Shown here: positions 33,875 to 43,854 of the stretch, one piece after another
Numbering within the stretch: the stretch's first letter is position 1
How the letters are laid out: each line of letters opens with the position of its first letter
Position numbers and translations under genes: made by a program
The notes under the pieces: model-generated
Told to the model about the DNA's origin: nothing
The model's database searches: none
Seen by the model: the letters and a program-made list of their open reading frames with translations, nothing else
Origin: Dyadobacter luticola
GTDB taxonomy: Bacteria; Bacteroidota; Bacteroidia; Cytophagales; Spirosomataceae
DNA length: 64,000 nucleotides
Assembly (NCBI RefSeq): GCF_005860805.1
Contig: NZ_VCEJ01000004.1
Coordinates: forward strand, 1,302,001-1,366,000
Reading direction: 5' to 3'

Positions 33875-36316
33875 ATGAGAACATTCATCTCCTTATTACT
33901 AGCGACCTTGATTTCGGGGCTCATCTGTGCTCAAACATTTGGACAGACTTCTCCGGCCGGTCGGCGCATTACCGGTATCGTGGCTGATTCGGCCAGCAAG
34001 AAACCGATGGACTTCATTACCGTCAACCTGATGCGCGATAAGACAACCGCGATCAAAGCTTATTTTTCTAAAACCGACGGCTCTTTCACATTCACCGGCC
34101 TGAAACCAGGCAGTTACGAGGTCGTTTTGGTTGGGGTCGGTTATAAAAACAAAATCATCACCGCAGATTTAAGTGACAGTACCAAAATGGCGCTCGATCT
34201 GGGCACGATTGAACTGGTAGCTGCGACGCTGGGATTGAAAGAAGTGACGGTATCAGCTGTAAAACCGGTTGTAAAGCAGGAAGTTGACCGCATAACGTAT
34301 GATCTGCAAGCCGATCCGGAAAGTAAAGTTTACAGCGTGCTGGATATGATGCGGAAAGTGCCGTACCTGTCACTTGATGCGGATGAAAATATATTTCTCA
34401 AAGGAAATGCCGATTTCAAAATCCTGATCAATGGCAAGCCGTCGAGCATGATGGAGCGGAGCTACAAGGATGTGCTACGGAGCATGCCGGCGTCGTCTAT
34501 CGAGCGGATAGAGGTCATTACTACGCCGCCTGCCAAATACGATGCGGAAGGGTTGGCGGGTATCATCAACATTATCACCCACAAAAAAATCGACAACGGG
34601 TATAATGGTACGCTGAATGTGAGCGAGCGTTTTCCGCTCGGCGGGCCGGGTGTAGGCGGTTCTTTTTCGGCCAAATTCGGAAAGTTGGGTATGACAGTTC
34701 TGGCAGGCGGCAGCCAATATCGTACGCCGTCGACACTTAACCGGGTGAACCGCAGCACATTTGGCACGGACGGATCGACCGATGTATCTCAGGATGGTTA
34801 CTCCAAAAACAATAATAACAGCGGCTACATCGGCTACGAGATCAGTTATGAAATTGACACGTTGAATCTGCTGAGCGCGCAGCTCAATGTGAATGGCAGT
34901 AAGTCGGATGGTTCTGGTTATCAGACATCCAGGATGGACCGGCTGGGTCAGGTTTTGCAAAATTATCGTATTGATAATGCTAACCGCGGCGACGGCAGCG
35001 GGATGGACGCGGCAGTTAACTTTCAGCGTACTTCCAAGGTAGACAAAAACCGCCTGCTGACGTTCTCTTACCGTTATTTTGGTTTTAATAACAAACAAAA
35101 CAGCAACCTGGCTATTTCGGAACAAGTCAACTTTGACTTACCGGATTATCGCCAGATCAACGACCAGAGTTTTTCGGAGCAAACGTTTCAGGTAGATTAT
35201 GTTTATCCGCTTAAAAAGCTGAGTATCGAAGCAGGTTTAAAAGGGATTATGCGTGATAACCGCAGTGATTTTCAATATGATACTTATGATCCTGAGACGG
35301 GGAAATATCAGATCAGCCCGAGCATGAGCAACAAGTATAACAATACGCAGAATGTGTTCGGGGCTTATAATACCTATCAATATAATTTCAAAAAATGGTC
35401 GGTGAAAGCGGGTGTGCGCGTGGAGCAGACGATCGTGGACGCGGTTTTTATTTCGACGGAATCGACGGTTAAGCAGAATTATTTCAATGTGATCCCTTCA
35501 CTTTCTGTCAATCGCAAGCTGAAAGATAACAATGCACTGAATTTCGGCTACTCCCAACGCATCCAGCGGCCGGGTATCTGGCAGCTGAACCCGTTTATCG
35601 ATCGTTCTAATCCTAATTTTGAAAGAACTGGTAACCCCAATCTGCGCCCGGCGTTTGTGAATGATTTGCAGCTCACATATAGCATTGCCAAAAAAGCATC
35701 CGTGAATGTCGGTTTAGGGTTGACGGCCTTCCGCGACCTGATTTTCCAGGTTGCCGTGTACGATCCTGAAACCAATATTACCCGCAGTTCCTACGCAAAT
35801 ACCGGCACCGCGCGTCTGTTTATGAGTATGCTGAATGTGAATTACCCGGTCAGCAAGCGGCTGAATTTCAGCCTGAACGCCCGGGTCGCCCACGGCAAGG
35901 TGCGGGGTGTCGTGAACAACATTCCGGTGACGAATCAGGGTGTGATGTCGCAGATAGCGTTTTCGACAGGCTACCGGTTCGACAAGGACTGGCGGGTTAA
36001 TGCGAACCTGAATTATAATGGCCGGGGCGTCAATTTGCAGGGCAATAGCAATTCAATGACGAGTTATTCGGCGAGTATCAGCAAGGATGTGATCAAGGAT
36101 AAGCTGTCATTTTCTGCCGCGGCCAACAATCCATTTACCAAATTCCGAAACTACCGGAGAGAAACTTTCGGCCCGGATTTCAACCAGCTGGACTATCGCA
36201 GAGATTACTTCCGCACCTTCAATTTCAGCCTCAACTACAAATTCGGTAAGCTTAAAGAGGGTATCAAGAAAAATAAAAGAGGCATCCGTAATGATGATGT
36301 GCAGAACGGCGGATAG
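33875..36316 (+). CDS. TonB-receptor-like outer-membrane beta-barrel protein
   Basis: The protein has 813 residues. A signal peptide (about 1-24) is followed by a carboxypeptidase-regulatory-like beta domain (about 33-115; RRITGIVADSASKKPMDFITVNL, KPGSYEVVLVGVGYK), a plug-like domain (about 130-225; VYSVLDMMRKVPYL, ILINGKPSSMM, PPAKYDAEGLAGIINIIT) and a long beta-barrel (about 240-800) of the OMP_b-brl_3 type. The layout is that of TonB-dependent transporters, but no SusD partner follows, so it is probably a stand-alone receptor or channel. The last residues (KNKRGIRNDDVQNGG) are polar rather than ending in an aromatic residue. It could in principle export or import; ligand unknown. Confidence 0.85.
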   Translation: MRTFISLLLATLISGLICAQTFGQTSPAGRRITGIVADSASKKPMDFITVNLMRDKTTAIKAYFSKTDGSFTFTGLKPGSYEVVLVGVGYKNKIITADLSDSTKMALDLGTIELVAATLGLKEVTVSAVKPVVKQEVDRITYDLQADPESKVYSVLDMMRKVPYLSLDADENIFLKGNADFKILINGKPSSMMERSYKDVLRSMPASSIERIEVITTPPAKYDAEGLAGIINIITHKKIDNGYNGTLNVSERFPLGGPGVGGSFSAKFGKLGMTVLAGGSQYRTPSTLNRVNRSTFGTDGSTDVSQDGYSKNNNNSGYIGYEISYEIDTLNLLSAQLNVNGSKSDGSGYQTSRMDRLGQVLQNYRIDNANRGDGSGMDAAVNFQRTSKVDKNRLLTFSYRYFGFNNKQNSNLAISEQVNFDLPDYRQINDQSFSEQTFQVDYVYPLKKLSIEAGLKGIMRDNRSDFQYDTYDPETGKYQISPSMSNKYNNTQNVFGAYNTYQYNFKKWSVKAGVRVEQTIVDAVFISTESTVKQNYFNVIPSLSVNRKLKDNNALNFGYSQRIQRPGIWQLNPFIDRSNPNFERTGNPNLRPAFVNDLQLTYSIAKKASVNVGLGLTAFRDLIFQVAVYDPETNITRSSYANTGTARLFMSMLNVNYPVSKRLNFSLNARVAHGKVRGVVNNIPVTNQGVMSQIAFSTGYRFDKDWRVNANLNYNGRGVNLQGNSNSMTSYSASISKDVIKDKLSFSAAANNPFTKFRNYRRETFGPDFNQLDYRRDYFRTFNFSLNYKFGKLKEGIKKNKRGIRNDDVQNGG

Positions 36317-36475
36317 GGTAGAATACAGCTGCGAACAGAAACTGTTCAATTTCGAACGCCAATTTTATTTTAACTAATTGAAATACAATGACTTAATATA
36401 GTGGCATAAATTTATTGCCCAAGCCAGCAGCCACTTGCCACGCGCGTGAAGACGCAATACCAAATACCAGCACCT
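36317..36475. promoter_or_regulatory. Spacer before P10 with a degenerate TGTYCG dyad and a TGGCATA element
   Basis: At 36343-36358 TGTTCA-ATTT-CGAACG keeps the half-site cores and the four-base spacing of the dyads found before the other permease blocks, with the outermost or innermost base changed on each side. Another half-site, CGAACA, lies at 36332-36337. TGGCATA (36402-36408) follows 44 bases after the dyad, in a place similar to TGGCACA before the adaptor. The rest shows no gene. Confidence 0.4.
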
Positions 36476-38887
36476 ATGATCCGCAATTATTTCAAAATAG
36501 CATTCCGCAGTCTCTGGAAATATAAGACCAACTCATTTGTCAGCATTGCGGGCCTTGCCATCGGCATCGGGTGTTTTTTGTTACTGGCGACTTATATTTT
36601 GCATGAAGCCCGGTACGACCGGTTTCAGGAAAAAGGTAGCCGCATCGCGCGGGTGAATCTGCAATATCAATCCGGCGAAGGTGCGCCCGTGCACATTGCA
36701 ATTACACCTACTGCGGTGGCGCCCGTGTTTTCACGCTCATTTCAGGAGATCGAAAAGGCGGTGAGGCTGTATGCGCTGAGCGGCTATGGCGCGGTGCCGG
36801 TACAGTATGAGGATAAGCTTTATAATGAAAAAAAGATCCTCTTTGCCGACTCTACATTCTTCCAGATATTTTCATTTCCATTTGTAGAAGGCGACCCGGC
36901 TACGGCACTTTCACAGCCTAATTCGGTGGTCATTGACCAGACTACGGCGCAAAAATTCTTCGGAAGTGCCAGTGCAATCGGTAAGTCTGTGAAAATGAAT
37001 GAAAAATATACTTTGCAGATCACCGGGGTTATCAAAGATGTGCCTTCTTATTCCCACATTAAATTCAACTGGCTGGGCAGTTACAGTACGCTTCCCCGCT
37101 CCAAAACCGAAGCTTTTGACTCCGCGAATGACTATACCTATCTGTTACTGCGGCCTAATGCCAGCCTGAAAACATTGCAGGGGAAAGTCGATCAGTTTAC
37201 AAAACAAAACCTGGAAGATCCGCAGAATCCATCCGTCAAGGTAAAGCTGGAACTCGAACCTTTCGAGCGCATTCACCTGTATTCCAAGGCGGGAAATGCG
37301 TTGGAGGCCGCCGGGGATTACAAATACATTTATGTGCTTTCGGGCGTGGCGATACTGATTTTGCTCATCGCCTGTATCAATTTTATCAACCTCGTCACCG
37401 CCCGCTCGGCCATGCGCGCCAGGGAAGTAGGGGTACGGAAAGTAATGGGCGCCGTGCGGATGCAGCTTTTCCGCCAACATTTATTAGAAAGTGCCATTAT
37501 TACACTTTCAGCAACATTTTTTGGTGTGTTAATCGCATTGGTTTGCTTGCCGGGGCTTAGCAACCTTACTGGCAATACGCTCGATCTCGCAGTCTGGCCG
37601 GGTTATTCTTTCCCGCTGGCATTGTTAACCATGATCATTGTGGTAACCTTATTATCAGGAGCTTACCCAGCAGCAGTACTTTCTAAATTCGAGCCGATCA
37701 AAGTTTTGAAAGGACCGCTGATTTCATCTTCGGGTGGCAGCGCTTTGCGGTCTTTTCTGGTTGTTTTCCAGTTTGCGATTTCCATGCTTTTTATCATTGC
37801 AACCATTATCGCCAACCAGCAACTCTATTTTATTCAGCATAAAAACCTGGGCATGAATCCTGATCAGATCATTGTCCTGGATCTGAATTCGGGGATTTCA
37901 ACAAGTAAACTGGCTGCGCTCAAAAATGAGCTGCTCAACAATTCAAAAGTAAAATCTGTCTCCGCATCCTATGATTCGCCTGTGAATGTGCAGGGTGGCT
38001 ACACGATCTCCGCGGACGAAAAACCGCAGGGTTCCGGAATGAACATTACGGCTATCCCGGTTGAAAAAGATTTCGTGCCGACATTGGGTATGAAGCTGGT
38101 AGCCGGCGAAAATTTCAATGACACCGACATTGCGCAAGCTACGGTAGACAGTTTTGATCTGCGCGTTTATGCATTTATTCTCAACGAATCTGCGGTAAAA
38201 GCCATGGGCTGGCAGCCGACTCAGGCGATCGGTAAAAGTGTGAATATGAACGGCAGAAGAGGAAAAATCAAGGCGGTTGCACAGGATTTTCATTTCAGGT
38301 CGCTGCACGAGAAAATCGGCGCTATCGCCATCATTCCGGAATACAATTATTTTGGAAAAGTCATGGTGAAAGTTTCCGGAGCCGACGCGACCGAAGCCGT
38401 GGAAGTTTTAAAGAAAAGCTGGAAAGAGAATTTCCCGATGCGGCCTTTCGAATATCATTTTCTGGATTCGGAATTTGATGAAATGTACAAAGCTGAAAAC
38501 AAGGTTTCCACGATCTTGGAATTGTTTTCTGTCATCACGGTCGCCATTTCCTGCCTCGGATTGTTTGCTTTGATCGCTTTCATCGCCCAACAGCGCACCA
38601 AGGAAATCGGTGTCAGAAAAGTACTTGGCGCCTCGGTAGCCAGCATTGTGATGCTGCTTTCACGCGACTTTATGAAACTGATTTTCGCAGCGATCATTCT
38701 CGCTTCGCCCGTCGCCTGGTACTTCATGAGCGGCTGGCTGGAAGATTTCGCCTACCGTATTCAGATTAGTGCCTGGGTTTTTGTCCTGGCCGCCATCATT
38801 GCCATCGTTATTACATTACTAACCATCAGCTTCCAAAGCATCAAAGCCGCACTGGCCGATCCGGTGAGGTCGCTTAGGAGTGAATAA
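36476..38887 (+). CDS. P10: FtsX-family ABC permease, head of the third block
   Basis: The family N-terminus MIRNYFKIAFRSL starts at the ATG at 36476 (the frame is open to 36446), giving 803 residues. It groups loosely with P11, P12 and P16, which share the IHLxS element before TM2 (ERIHLYSKAGNALEAAG here). The first coupling motif is REVGVRKVMGA (316-326) and the second TKEIGVRKVLGAS. Domain 2 has an insertion with DIAQATVDSFDL before NESAVKAMGW, and QDFHFRSL follows. The tail is DPVRSLRSE. Its last codons overlap a GTG of the P11 frame. Confidence 0.95.
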   Translation: MIRNYFKIAFRSLWKYKTNSFVSIAGLAIGIGCFLLLATYILHEARYDRFQEKGSRIARVNLQYQSGEGAPVHIAITPTAVAPVFSRSFQEIEKAVRLYALSGYGAVPVQYEDKLYNEKKILFADSTFFQIFSFPFVEGDPATALSQPNSVVIDQTTAQKFFGSASAIGKSVKMNEKYTLQITGVIKDVPSYSHIKFNWLGSYSTLPRSKTEAFDSANDYTYLLLRPNASLKTLQGKVDQFTKQNLEDPQNPSVKVKLELEPFERIHLYSKAGNALEAAGDYKYIYVLSGVAILILLIACINFINLVTARSAMRAREVGVRKVMGAVRMQLFRQHLLESAIITLSATFFGVLIALVCLPGLSNLTGNTLDLAVWPGYSFPLALLTMIIVVTLLSGAYPAAVLSKFEPIKVLKGPLISSSGGSALRSFLVVFQFAISMLFIIATIIANQQLYFIQHKNLGMNPDQIIVLDLNSGISTSKLAALKNELLNNSKVKSVSASYDSPVNVQGGYTISADEKPQGSGMNITAIPVEKDFVPTLGMKLVAGENFNDTDIAQATVDSFDLRVYAFILNESAVKAMGWQPTQAIGKSVNMNGRRGKIKAVAQDFHFRSLHEKIGAIAIIPEYNYFGKVMVKVSGADATEAVEVLKKSWKENFPMRPFEYHFLDSEFDEMYKAENKVSTILELFSVITVAISCLGLFALIAFIAQQRTKEIGVRKVLGASVASIVMLLSRDFMKLIFAAIILASPVAWYFMSGWLEDFAYRIQISAWVFVLAAIIAIVITLLTISFQSIKAALADPVRSLRSE

Positions 38888-38897
38888 AACAACTGCC

Positions 38898-41300
38898 ATG
38901 CTCAGAAACTACCTAAAAATCGCCCTCCGTACGCTTTTGAAACACAAGGCTTTTAGTATTATCAACATTGCAGGGGTGGCGATAGGGCTTGCCTGTTTTT
39001 TGTTGCTGGCTTTGTATGTCAAGGATGAGCTCAGCTATGACCGGTTCCATGCGAATGCGGATCGGATTTACCGGTTGAACCGCACATTCCTTTCGAAAGA
39101 CGGGACCGAATCTTTGCGACTTGGCCATGCCGCGCCGCCTTTTGGGCCGCTGATTCGCCAGGATTTTCCGGAAGTTGAGCAGGTAGTACGCTTGCTGGAA
39201 ACCGATGCGCTGGTAAAGTATAAGGATAATGCGTTCAGGGAGGAGAACATGTTTGCCGCGGAGCCTAATCTGTTCAAGGTTTTTTCATTCCATGTGACGC
39301 AGGGTAACCCGGACAAAGCATTGGAAAATCCGTTTTCGGTCATGTTTTCCAAACCGATTGCGGAGAAGTATTTTGGCAAAGAAGATCCGATCGGCAAGGT
39401 GATCAGGCTGGATAATCAGCTTGATTATACTGTTACAGGCGTTTTTGAGCCGCTTCCTGCACAATCCCATTTTCACCCGGGCATTCTGCTATCATTTTCA
39501 ACATTGAATGATCCCCGGGTTTACGGCGCCGAGGGACTTCGGACCAACTGGGGCAATAATTCATTTTCGACCTTTTTGCTTTTGCCTGAAAGATACGAGG
39601 CTCAAAAGCTGACCAAAGCATTTCCGGCATTTCAGAATAAACATATCGAGGCCAATGCTTCGAAATATTCTGTTTTAACCCTAACCAAACTCACTGATAT
39701 TCACCTGCATTCACACCTGGATTCGGAGATCGAGGCGAACGGGGATATTCAGTATGTGTACCTGTTTTCGGCGATCGCGCTTTTCATTCTAATGATCGCC
39801 TGCATCAATTATATGAACCTCGCGACGGCCAAGTCGGCTACCCGCGCCAAGGAAGTGGGCATGCGGAAGGTGATCGGCGCGGTGCGTTCTCAGCTGATCA
39901 ACCAGTTTTTGAGCGAATCGGTGTTGCTGGTATTTGTTTCGGTTGTGCTCGCTTTGCTGATCGTCATACTTTGCTTGCCTGCGCTCAACAATTTTACCCA
40001 GAAGAGCCTGACGTTTAATGCATTGCTAGACCCGACCTTCCTCGCAATACTAGCCGCGATCACGCTGTTTACCGGGCTGTTAGCCGGAAGTTACCCGGCG
40101 TTTTTCATGACTTCCTTCCAACCGATTAGCGTATTAAAAGGCAAGATCGCGGCCGCGCTGAAAAATGGAAAGCTGCGCCAGTCTCTGGTCATTGTCCAGT
40201 TTGCGATTGCCGTGGTACTGATCATCAGCACGACGGTGGTTTACACGCAAATGCAATATATCCGCAATTATAAATTAGGTTATTCCAAAGATCAGGTCAT
40301 CGTTTTCAATGTGCCGGATGACTCGGCAACGAACTTTGAAAGTATCCGCGAGCGGTTGAAGGAAAATGTGGCCGTGAAAGAAGTAGGCCGCTCTTCCCGA
40401 ATTCCGTCGGGCCGCCTGCTCGATTCCTGGGAGGCTTTTGTTATGAAAGGCGATAGCCTGGCCCCGGCCGATATCAACATTAAATCATTGTCCGTGGACG
40501 AGGATTTTATTCCGGCTTACCAGATCAAAATGGCTGCCGGAAGGAATTTTTCGAGGGATTTTCCGACAGACAAAACTTCGGGTTTTATTCTGAATGAGAC
40601 TGCTGTCAGATTGCTGGGCTGGAAAAATCCCGCTGAGGCAGTCGGCGCAAGATTTGGCTACGGCGATGTCCGCGGCAACATTATAGGTGTCACCAAAGAT
40701 TATCATTTCGAATCCCTGCACCAGAAAGTAGCGCCGATCGCCATGTTCCAGCAGCAGGGCAGGCTGGGCCGGGTTTCCGTGCACGTCGCAGGAAATAATG
40801 TCAAACAAGCCATCAGTCACATTGAGTCGGTCTGGAATGCGCGTTTCCCGGAAGCACCTTTTGAATATCAGTTCCTTGACCAGCGTTTCGGCCAGCTTTA
40901 TGCCCGGGAACAAACCCAGCAGACGCTTTTCGGGATTTTCGCGGGTATCGCCATCTTCATTTCCTGCCTCGGTTTATTGGGGCTGTCCATGTTCATGGCC
41001 GAGCTCCGGACCAAAGAAATCGGCGTCCGGAAGGTACTGGGTGCCTCAGTAGGCAGCATTGTCACTTTATTATCCCAGGACTTCCTGAAACTCGTTTTGA
41101 TCGCCATCGTCATCGCCTCGCCCATCGCCTGGTACGGCATGCGCAACTGGTTACAGGAATTTGCCTACCACACCGAAATCAACTGGTGGGTTTTCGCGCT
41201 CGCCGGTATCATTTCTGTCGCCATCGCATTGTTTACCATCAGTTTCCAGAGTATTAAAGCAGCATTGATGAATCCGGTGAAGTCTTTGAAGAGTGAGTGA
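38898..41300 (+). CDS. P11: FtsX-family ABC permease
   Basis: The family start MLRNYLKIALRTL is the ATG at 38898, ten bases after P10, giving 800 residues; an in-frame GTG at 38880 overlaps the P10 stop but adds no family sequence. It is close to P16 around TM2 (TDIHLHSHLDSEIEANGDIQYVYLFS compared with TDIHLHSNLESELDANGNVKYVYIFS). The first coupling motif is KEVGMRKVIGA and the second TKEIGVRKVLGAS. TM6 ends LGLLGLSMFMAELR, as in P12 and unlike the LGLFGLA of most. The tail is NPVKSLKSE. Confidence 0.95.
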   Translation: MLRNYLKIALRTLLKHKAFSIINIAGVAIGLACFLLLALYVKDELSYDRFHANADRIYRLNRTFLSKDGTESLRLGHAAPPFGPLIRQDFPEVEQVVRLLETDALVKYKDNAFREENMFAAEPNLFKVFSFHVTQGNPDKALENPFSVMFSKPIAEKYFGKEDPIGKVIRLDNQLDYTVTGVFEPLPAQSHFHPGILLSFSTLNDPRVYGAEGLRTNWGNNSFSTFLLLPERYEAQKLTKAFPAFQNKHIEANASKYSVLTLTKLTDIHLHSHLDSEIEANGDIQYVYLFSAIALFILMIACINYMNLATAKSATRAKEVGMRKVIGAVRSQLINQFLSESVLLVFVSVVLALLIVILCLPALNNFTQKSLTFNALLDPTFLAILAAITLFTGLLAGSYPAFFMTSFQPISVLKGKIAAALKNGKLRQSLVIVQFAIAVVLIISTTVVYTQMQYIRNYKLGYSKDQVIVFNVPDDSATNFESIRERLKENVAVKEVGRSSRIPSGRLLDSWEAFVMKGDSLAPADINIKSLSVDEDFIPAYQIKMAAGRNFSRDFPTDKTSGFILNETAVRLLGWKNPAEAVGARFGYGDVRGNIIGVTKDYHFESLHQKVAPIAMFQQQGRLGRVSVHVAGNNVKQAISHIESVWNARFPEAPFEYQFLDQRFGQLYAREQTQQTLFGIFAGIAIFISCLGLLGLSMFMAELRTKEIGVRKVLGASVGSIVTLLSQDFLKLVLIAIVIASPIAWYGMRNWLQEFAYHTEINWWVFALAGIISVAIALFTISFQSIKAALMNPVKSLKSE

Positions 41301-41342
41301 AAATGACCAAAACCCAGCCTTTTCCCAAACCCCGATCTCTAT

Positions 41343-43811
41343 ATGTTCAAAAACTATTTCAAAATCGCCCGCAGGAATCTTTGGCGGAATAAGGCATTTT
41401 CGGCTATTAATATTCTGGGTCTTGCGCTGGGTATGGCGGCCTGTTTTTTTGTTTTTCAATATGTTTATTTTGAAAAAAGCTACGACAGGTTTAACAAGAA
41501 TGCGCAGAACATTTACCGGGTACCTATATCGTATTCCGGTAGTTTTGCCAATGTTCCCAAAACGGCTGCGAACCATCCCGCGGTAGGGCCGGCGATGAAA
41601 AAAGACTTTCCCGAAGTGCTGGATTATACCCGCCTAGTGAATGTTTCCCTCTTCATGAATGCGTCCACGATGACCTACCAGAGTGGGAAAGGGGAGCCGC
41701 GAACGTTCAATGAGGGCAATATTTACATAGCCGATGCCTCCTTTTTCAATGTATTCTCCTACCCGCTGGCGGCTGGCGACAGAAAAACTTGCCTCACCGC
41801 CAAAAACACGATGGTCGTTTCCGAAGCAACTGCGAAGAAATATTTTGGTACGCAGGATCCGATCGGGAAAGTGATCCAGCTGAATGGGATCATGCCTTTT
41901 AAAGTGACGGGCGTTTTCAAGGATATTCCTGAAAATTCACATATCAAATTTGATATGCTGATCTCCTTCGAAACCGTCGGGCATGACTGGGGTCTTGATA
42001 TGTGGACCTGGCCGGAATTTTACAATTATGTCGTCCTCGCCCCGAATACAGATGTCAAAAAACTGGAAGCAAAGTTTCCGGCATTCATCGAAAAATACCT
42101 GGGCAAAACGCAGCGCGAGCTCAACTTCAAGTCAAGCTTCGATTTGCAGCCCATCACCGACATTCACCTGAAATCCAATCTATTAAAAGAAGCGGAAGCC
42201 AACGGAAGCGAGAAGGAGATCTATTTCCTGGGCATCATCGGCGCATTTATTCTGTTCATCGCGTGGATCAATTACGTCAATTTATCCACCGCCAAATCCA
42301 TCGAGCGTGCCAAGGAAGTCGGGCTGCGGAAAGTGGTCGGTGCCATTAAAAATCAGTTGGTCAGTCAGTTCCTGCTCGAATCTCTGATCATTAACATTAT
42401 CGCATTGTTCATCGCGACGGGGATCATCCTGGCCTTCGTGCCGGTTTTCAATAGTTTCATCGGCAAAGATATCAGTGCAGGTTTCTTCTCAACCGGCCTC
42501 GGAAGCGAGCCAACATTCTGGCTTTCGGTGCTGGGCGTTTTCTGCGCCGGCGCATTGCTGGTAGGGGCGTACCCCGCTTTTGTGCTTTCTTCTTATTTGC
42601 CTGCCAAAGTGCTCAAAGGTCTCATTATTCAGTCGCGCTCGGGGATTTCTTTGCGGCGGGTGCTGGTATCATTCCAATTTGCGCTTTCCATCATACTCAT
42701 CGCCGCCACATTCGTGGTTGTGAAGCAGTTTAATTACATGCGGAACGGGAATCTGGGTTATAAAAAAGACCAGGTTTTGGTCGTCAAAGCGCCGGTGATA
42801 GCAGATACCACGATTTTTACCAAATACGATTATTTCAAATCTGAAATTCATCAGGAAACTTCCGTCACCAATGCGACTGCCACATCGGACATTCCGGGTA
42901 ATATGATCCGGTATCGCAATAGCGTCCGCCGCGCCAATCAGGACAAGCAGCACAATTTCACGACTTACCTGATGGAAATTGACGAACATTTTGTTCCTAC
43001 CTATCACATTGAGATGGCGGCGGGACAAAACTTCGATGCCATGGACCAGTCGAAAATGGATTCTGCCGGCGTGAGTAATGTGATGGTCAACGAAGAAGTG
43101 GTGACCGCATTAGGCTATAAAAATGCGGCCGAAGCGATTGATAAGGATATTAAATTCACTTTGGGGCAGTACGACCTGAGCTGTAAGATTGTCGGCGTGG
43201 TGAAAAACTTCCACCAGCGCTCGCTAAAAGAAAAATTTGACCCGATCCTTTTTTATTATCCGACCCGCACGGAGTGGAAATATATTTCCGTCAATGTGAA
43301 AGGTGCAAATGCGGCAAAAAGCATTGCGAATGTGGAGAAGCTTTACAAAAAGGCATTTCCTGGAAACCCTTTCGAATACTTTTTCCTGGATGAATATTTC
43401 AACCGTCAATATCAGGCAGATAGTCGTCTGGCAAATGTTTTCGGCTTGTTTTCAGTGTTGGCGGTAATTGTCGCCTGCATGGGTTTACTCGGCTTGTCTA
43501 GTTTCGTAATCAGGCTGCGGACCAAAGAAATCGGCATCCGCAAAGTGCTCGGCGCGTCGGTAAGCGGTTTGCTGGTGTTGATTTCCAGGGATTTTGTCAA
43601 ACTGGTCTGCATCGCCTCCCTCATCGCCATCCCGATCATCTATTTTACCGCCAAATCCTGGCTCGACAGCTACGCATTCCACATGGGCCTGGGCATCTCC
43701 GTATTCCTGGTCCCACCGATATTGCTCCTCACATTAACATTACTAACCATCTGCGTCCAAAGCTTGAAAACAGCGCTGATGAATCCGGTGAGGAGTTTGA
43801 GGAGTGAATGA
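41343..43811 (+). CDS. P12: FtsX-family ABC permease
   Basis: The protein has 822 residues, the longest complete copy in the window; extra length is in domain 2 (RANQDKQHNFTTYLM, DQSKMDSAGVSNVMVNEE). TM2 reads FIAWINYVNLSTAKS, with tryptophan in place of the usual cysteine. The first coupling motif is KEVGLRKVVGA and the second TKEIGIRKVLGAS. The end (CVQSLKTALMNPVRSLRSE) varies slightly. It is 42 bases from P11 and 43 from P13. The region after its stop (TGACAATCCCTGACAA) resembles the one after P17 (TGACAACCCTGACAA), a sign of related junctions. Confidence 0.95.
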   Translation: MFKNYFKIARRNLWRNKAFSAINILGLALGMAACFFVFQYVYFEKSYDRFNKNAQNIYRVPISYSGSFANVPKTAANHPAVGPAMKKDFPEVLDYTRLVNVSLFMNASTMTYQSGKGEPRTFNEGNIYIADASFFNVFSYPLAAGDRKTCLTAKNTMVVSEATAKKYFGTQDPIGKVIQLNGIMPFKVTGVFKDIPENSHIKFDMLISFETVGHDWGLDMWTWPEFYNYVVLAPNTDVKKLEAKFPAFIEKYLGKTQRELNFKSSFDLQPITDIHLKSNLLKEAEANGSEKEIYFLGIIGAFILFIAWINYVNLSTAKSIERAKEVGLRKVVGAIKNQLVSQFLLESLIINIIALFIATGIILAFVPVFNSFIGKDISAGFFSTGLGSEPTFWLSVLGVFCAGALLVGAYPAFVLSSYLPAKVLKGLIIQSRSGISLRRVLVSFQFALSIILIAATFVVVKQFNYMRNGNLGYKKDQVLVVKAPVIADTTIFTKYDYFKSEIHQETSVTNATATSDIPGNMIRYRNSVRRANQDKQHNFTTYLMEIDEHFVPTYHIEMAAGQNFDAMDQSKMDSAGVSNVMVNEEVVTALGYKNAAEAIDKDIKFTLGQYDLSCKIVGVVKNFHQRSLKEKFDPILFYYPTRTEWKYISVNVKGANAAKSIANVEKLYKKAFPGNPFEYFFLDEYFNRQYQADSRLANVFGLFSVLAVIVACMGLLGLSSFVIRLRTKEIGIRKVLGASVSGLLVLISRDFVKLVCIASLIAIPIIYFTAKSWLDSYAFHMGLGISVFLVPPILLLTLTLLTICVQSLKTALMNPVRSLRSE

Positions 43812-43854
43812 CAATCCCTGACAACACCTGACCATATCATACCAAACTAACAAA

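Noticed and set aside
36402..36418. TGGCAT ... TTGC before P10 as a canonical sigma-54 promoter
   Set aside because: GG to GC spacing is 12 bases, two too many. Only the TGGCATA part is used, as a weak shared element.
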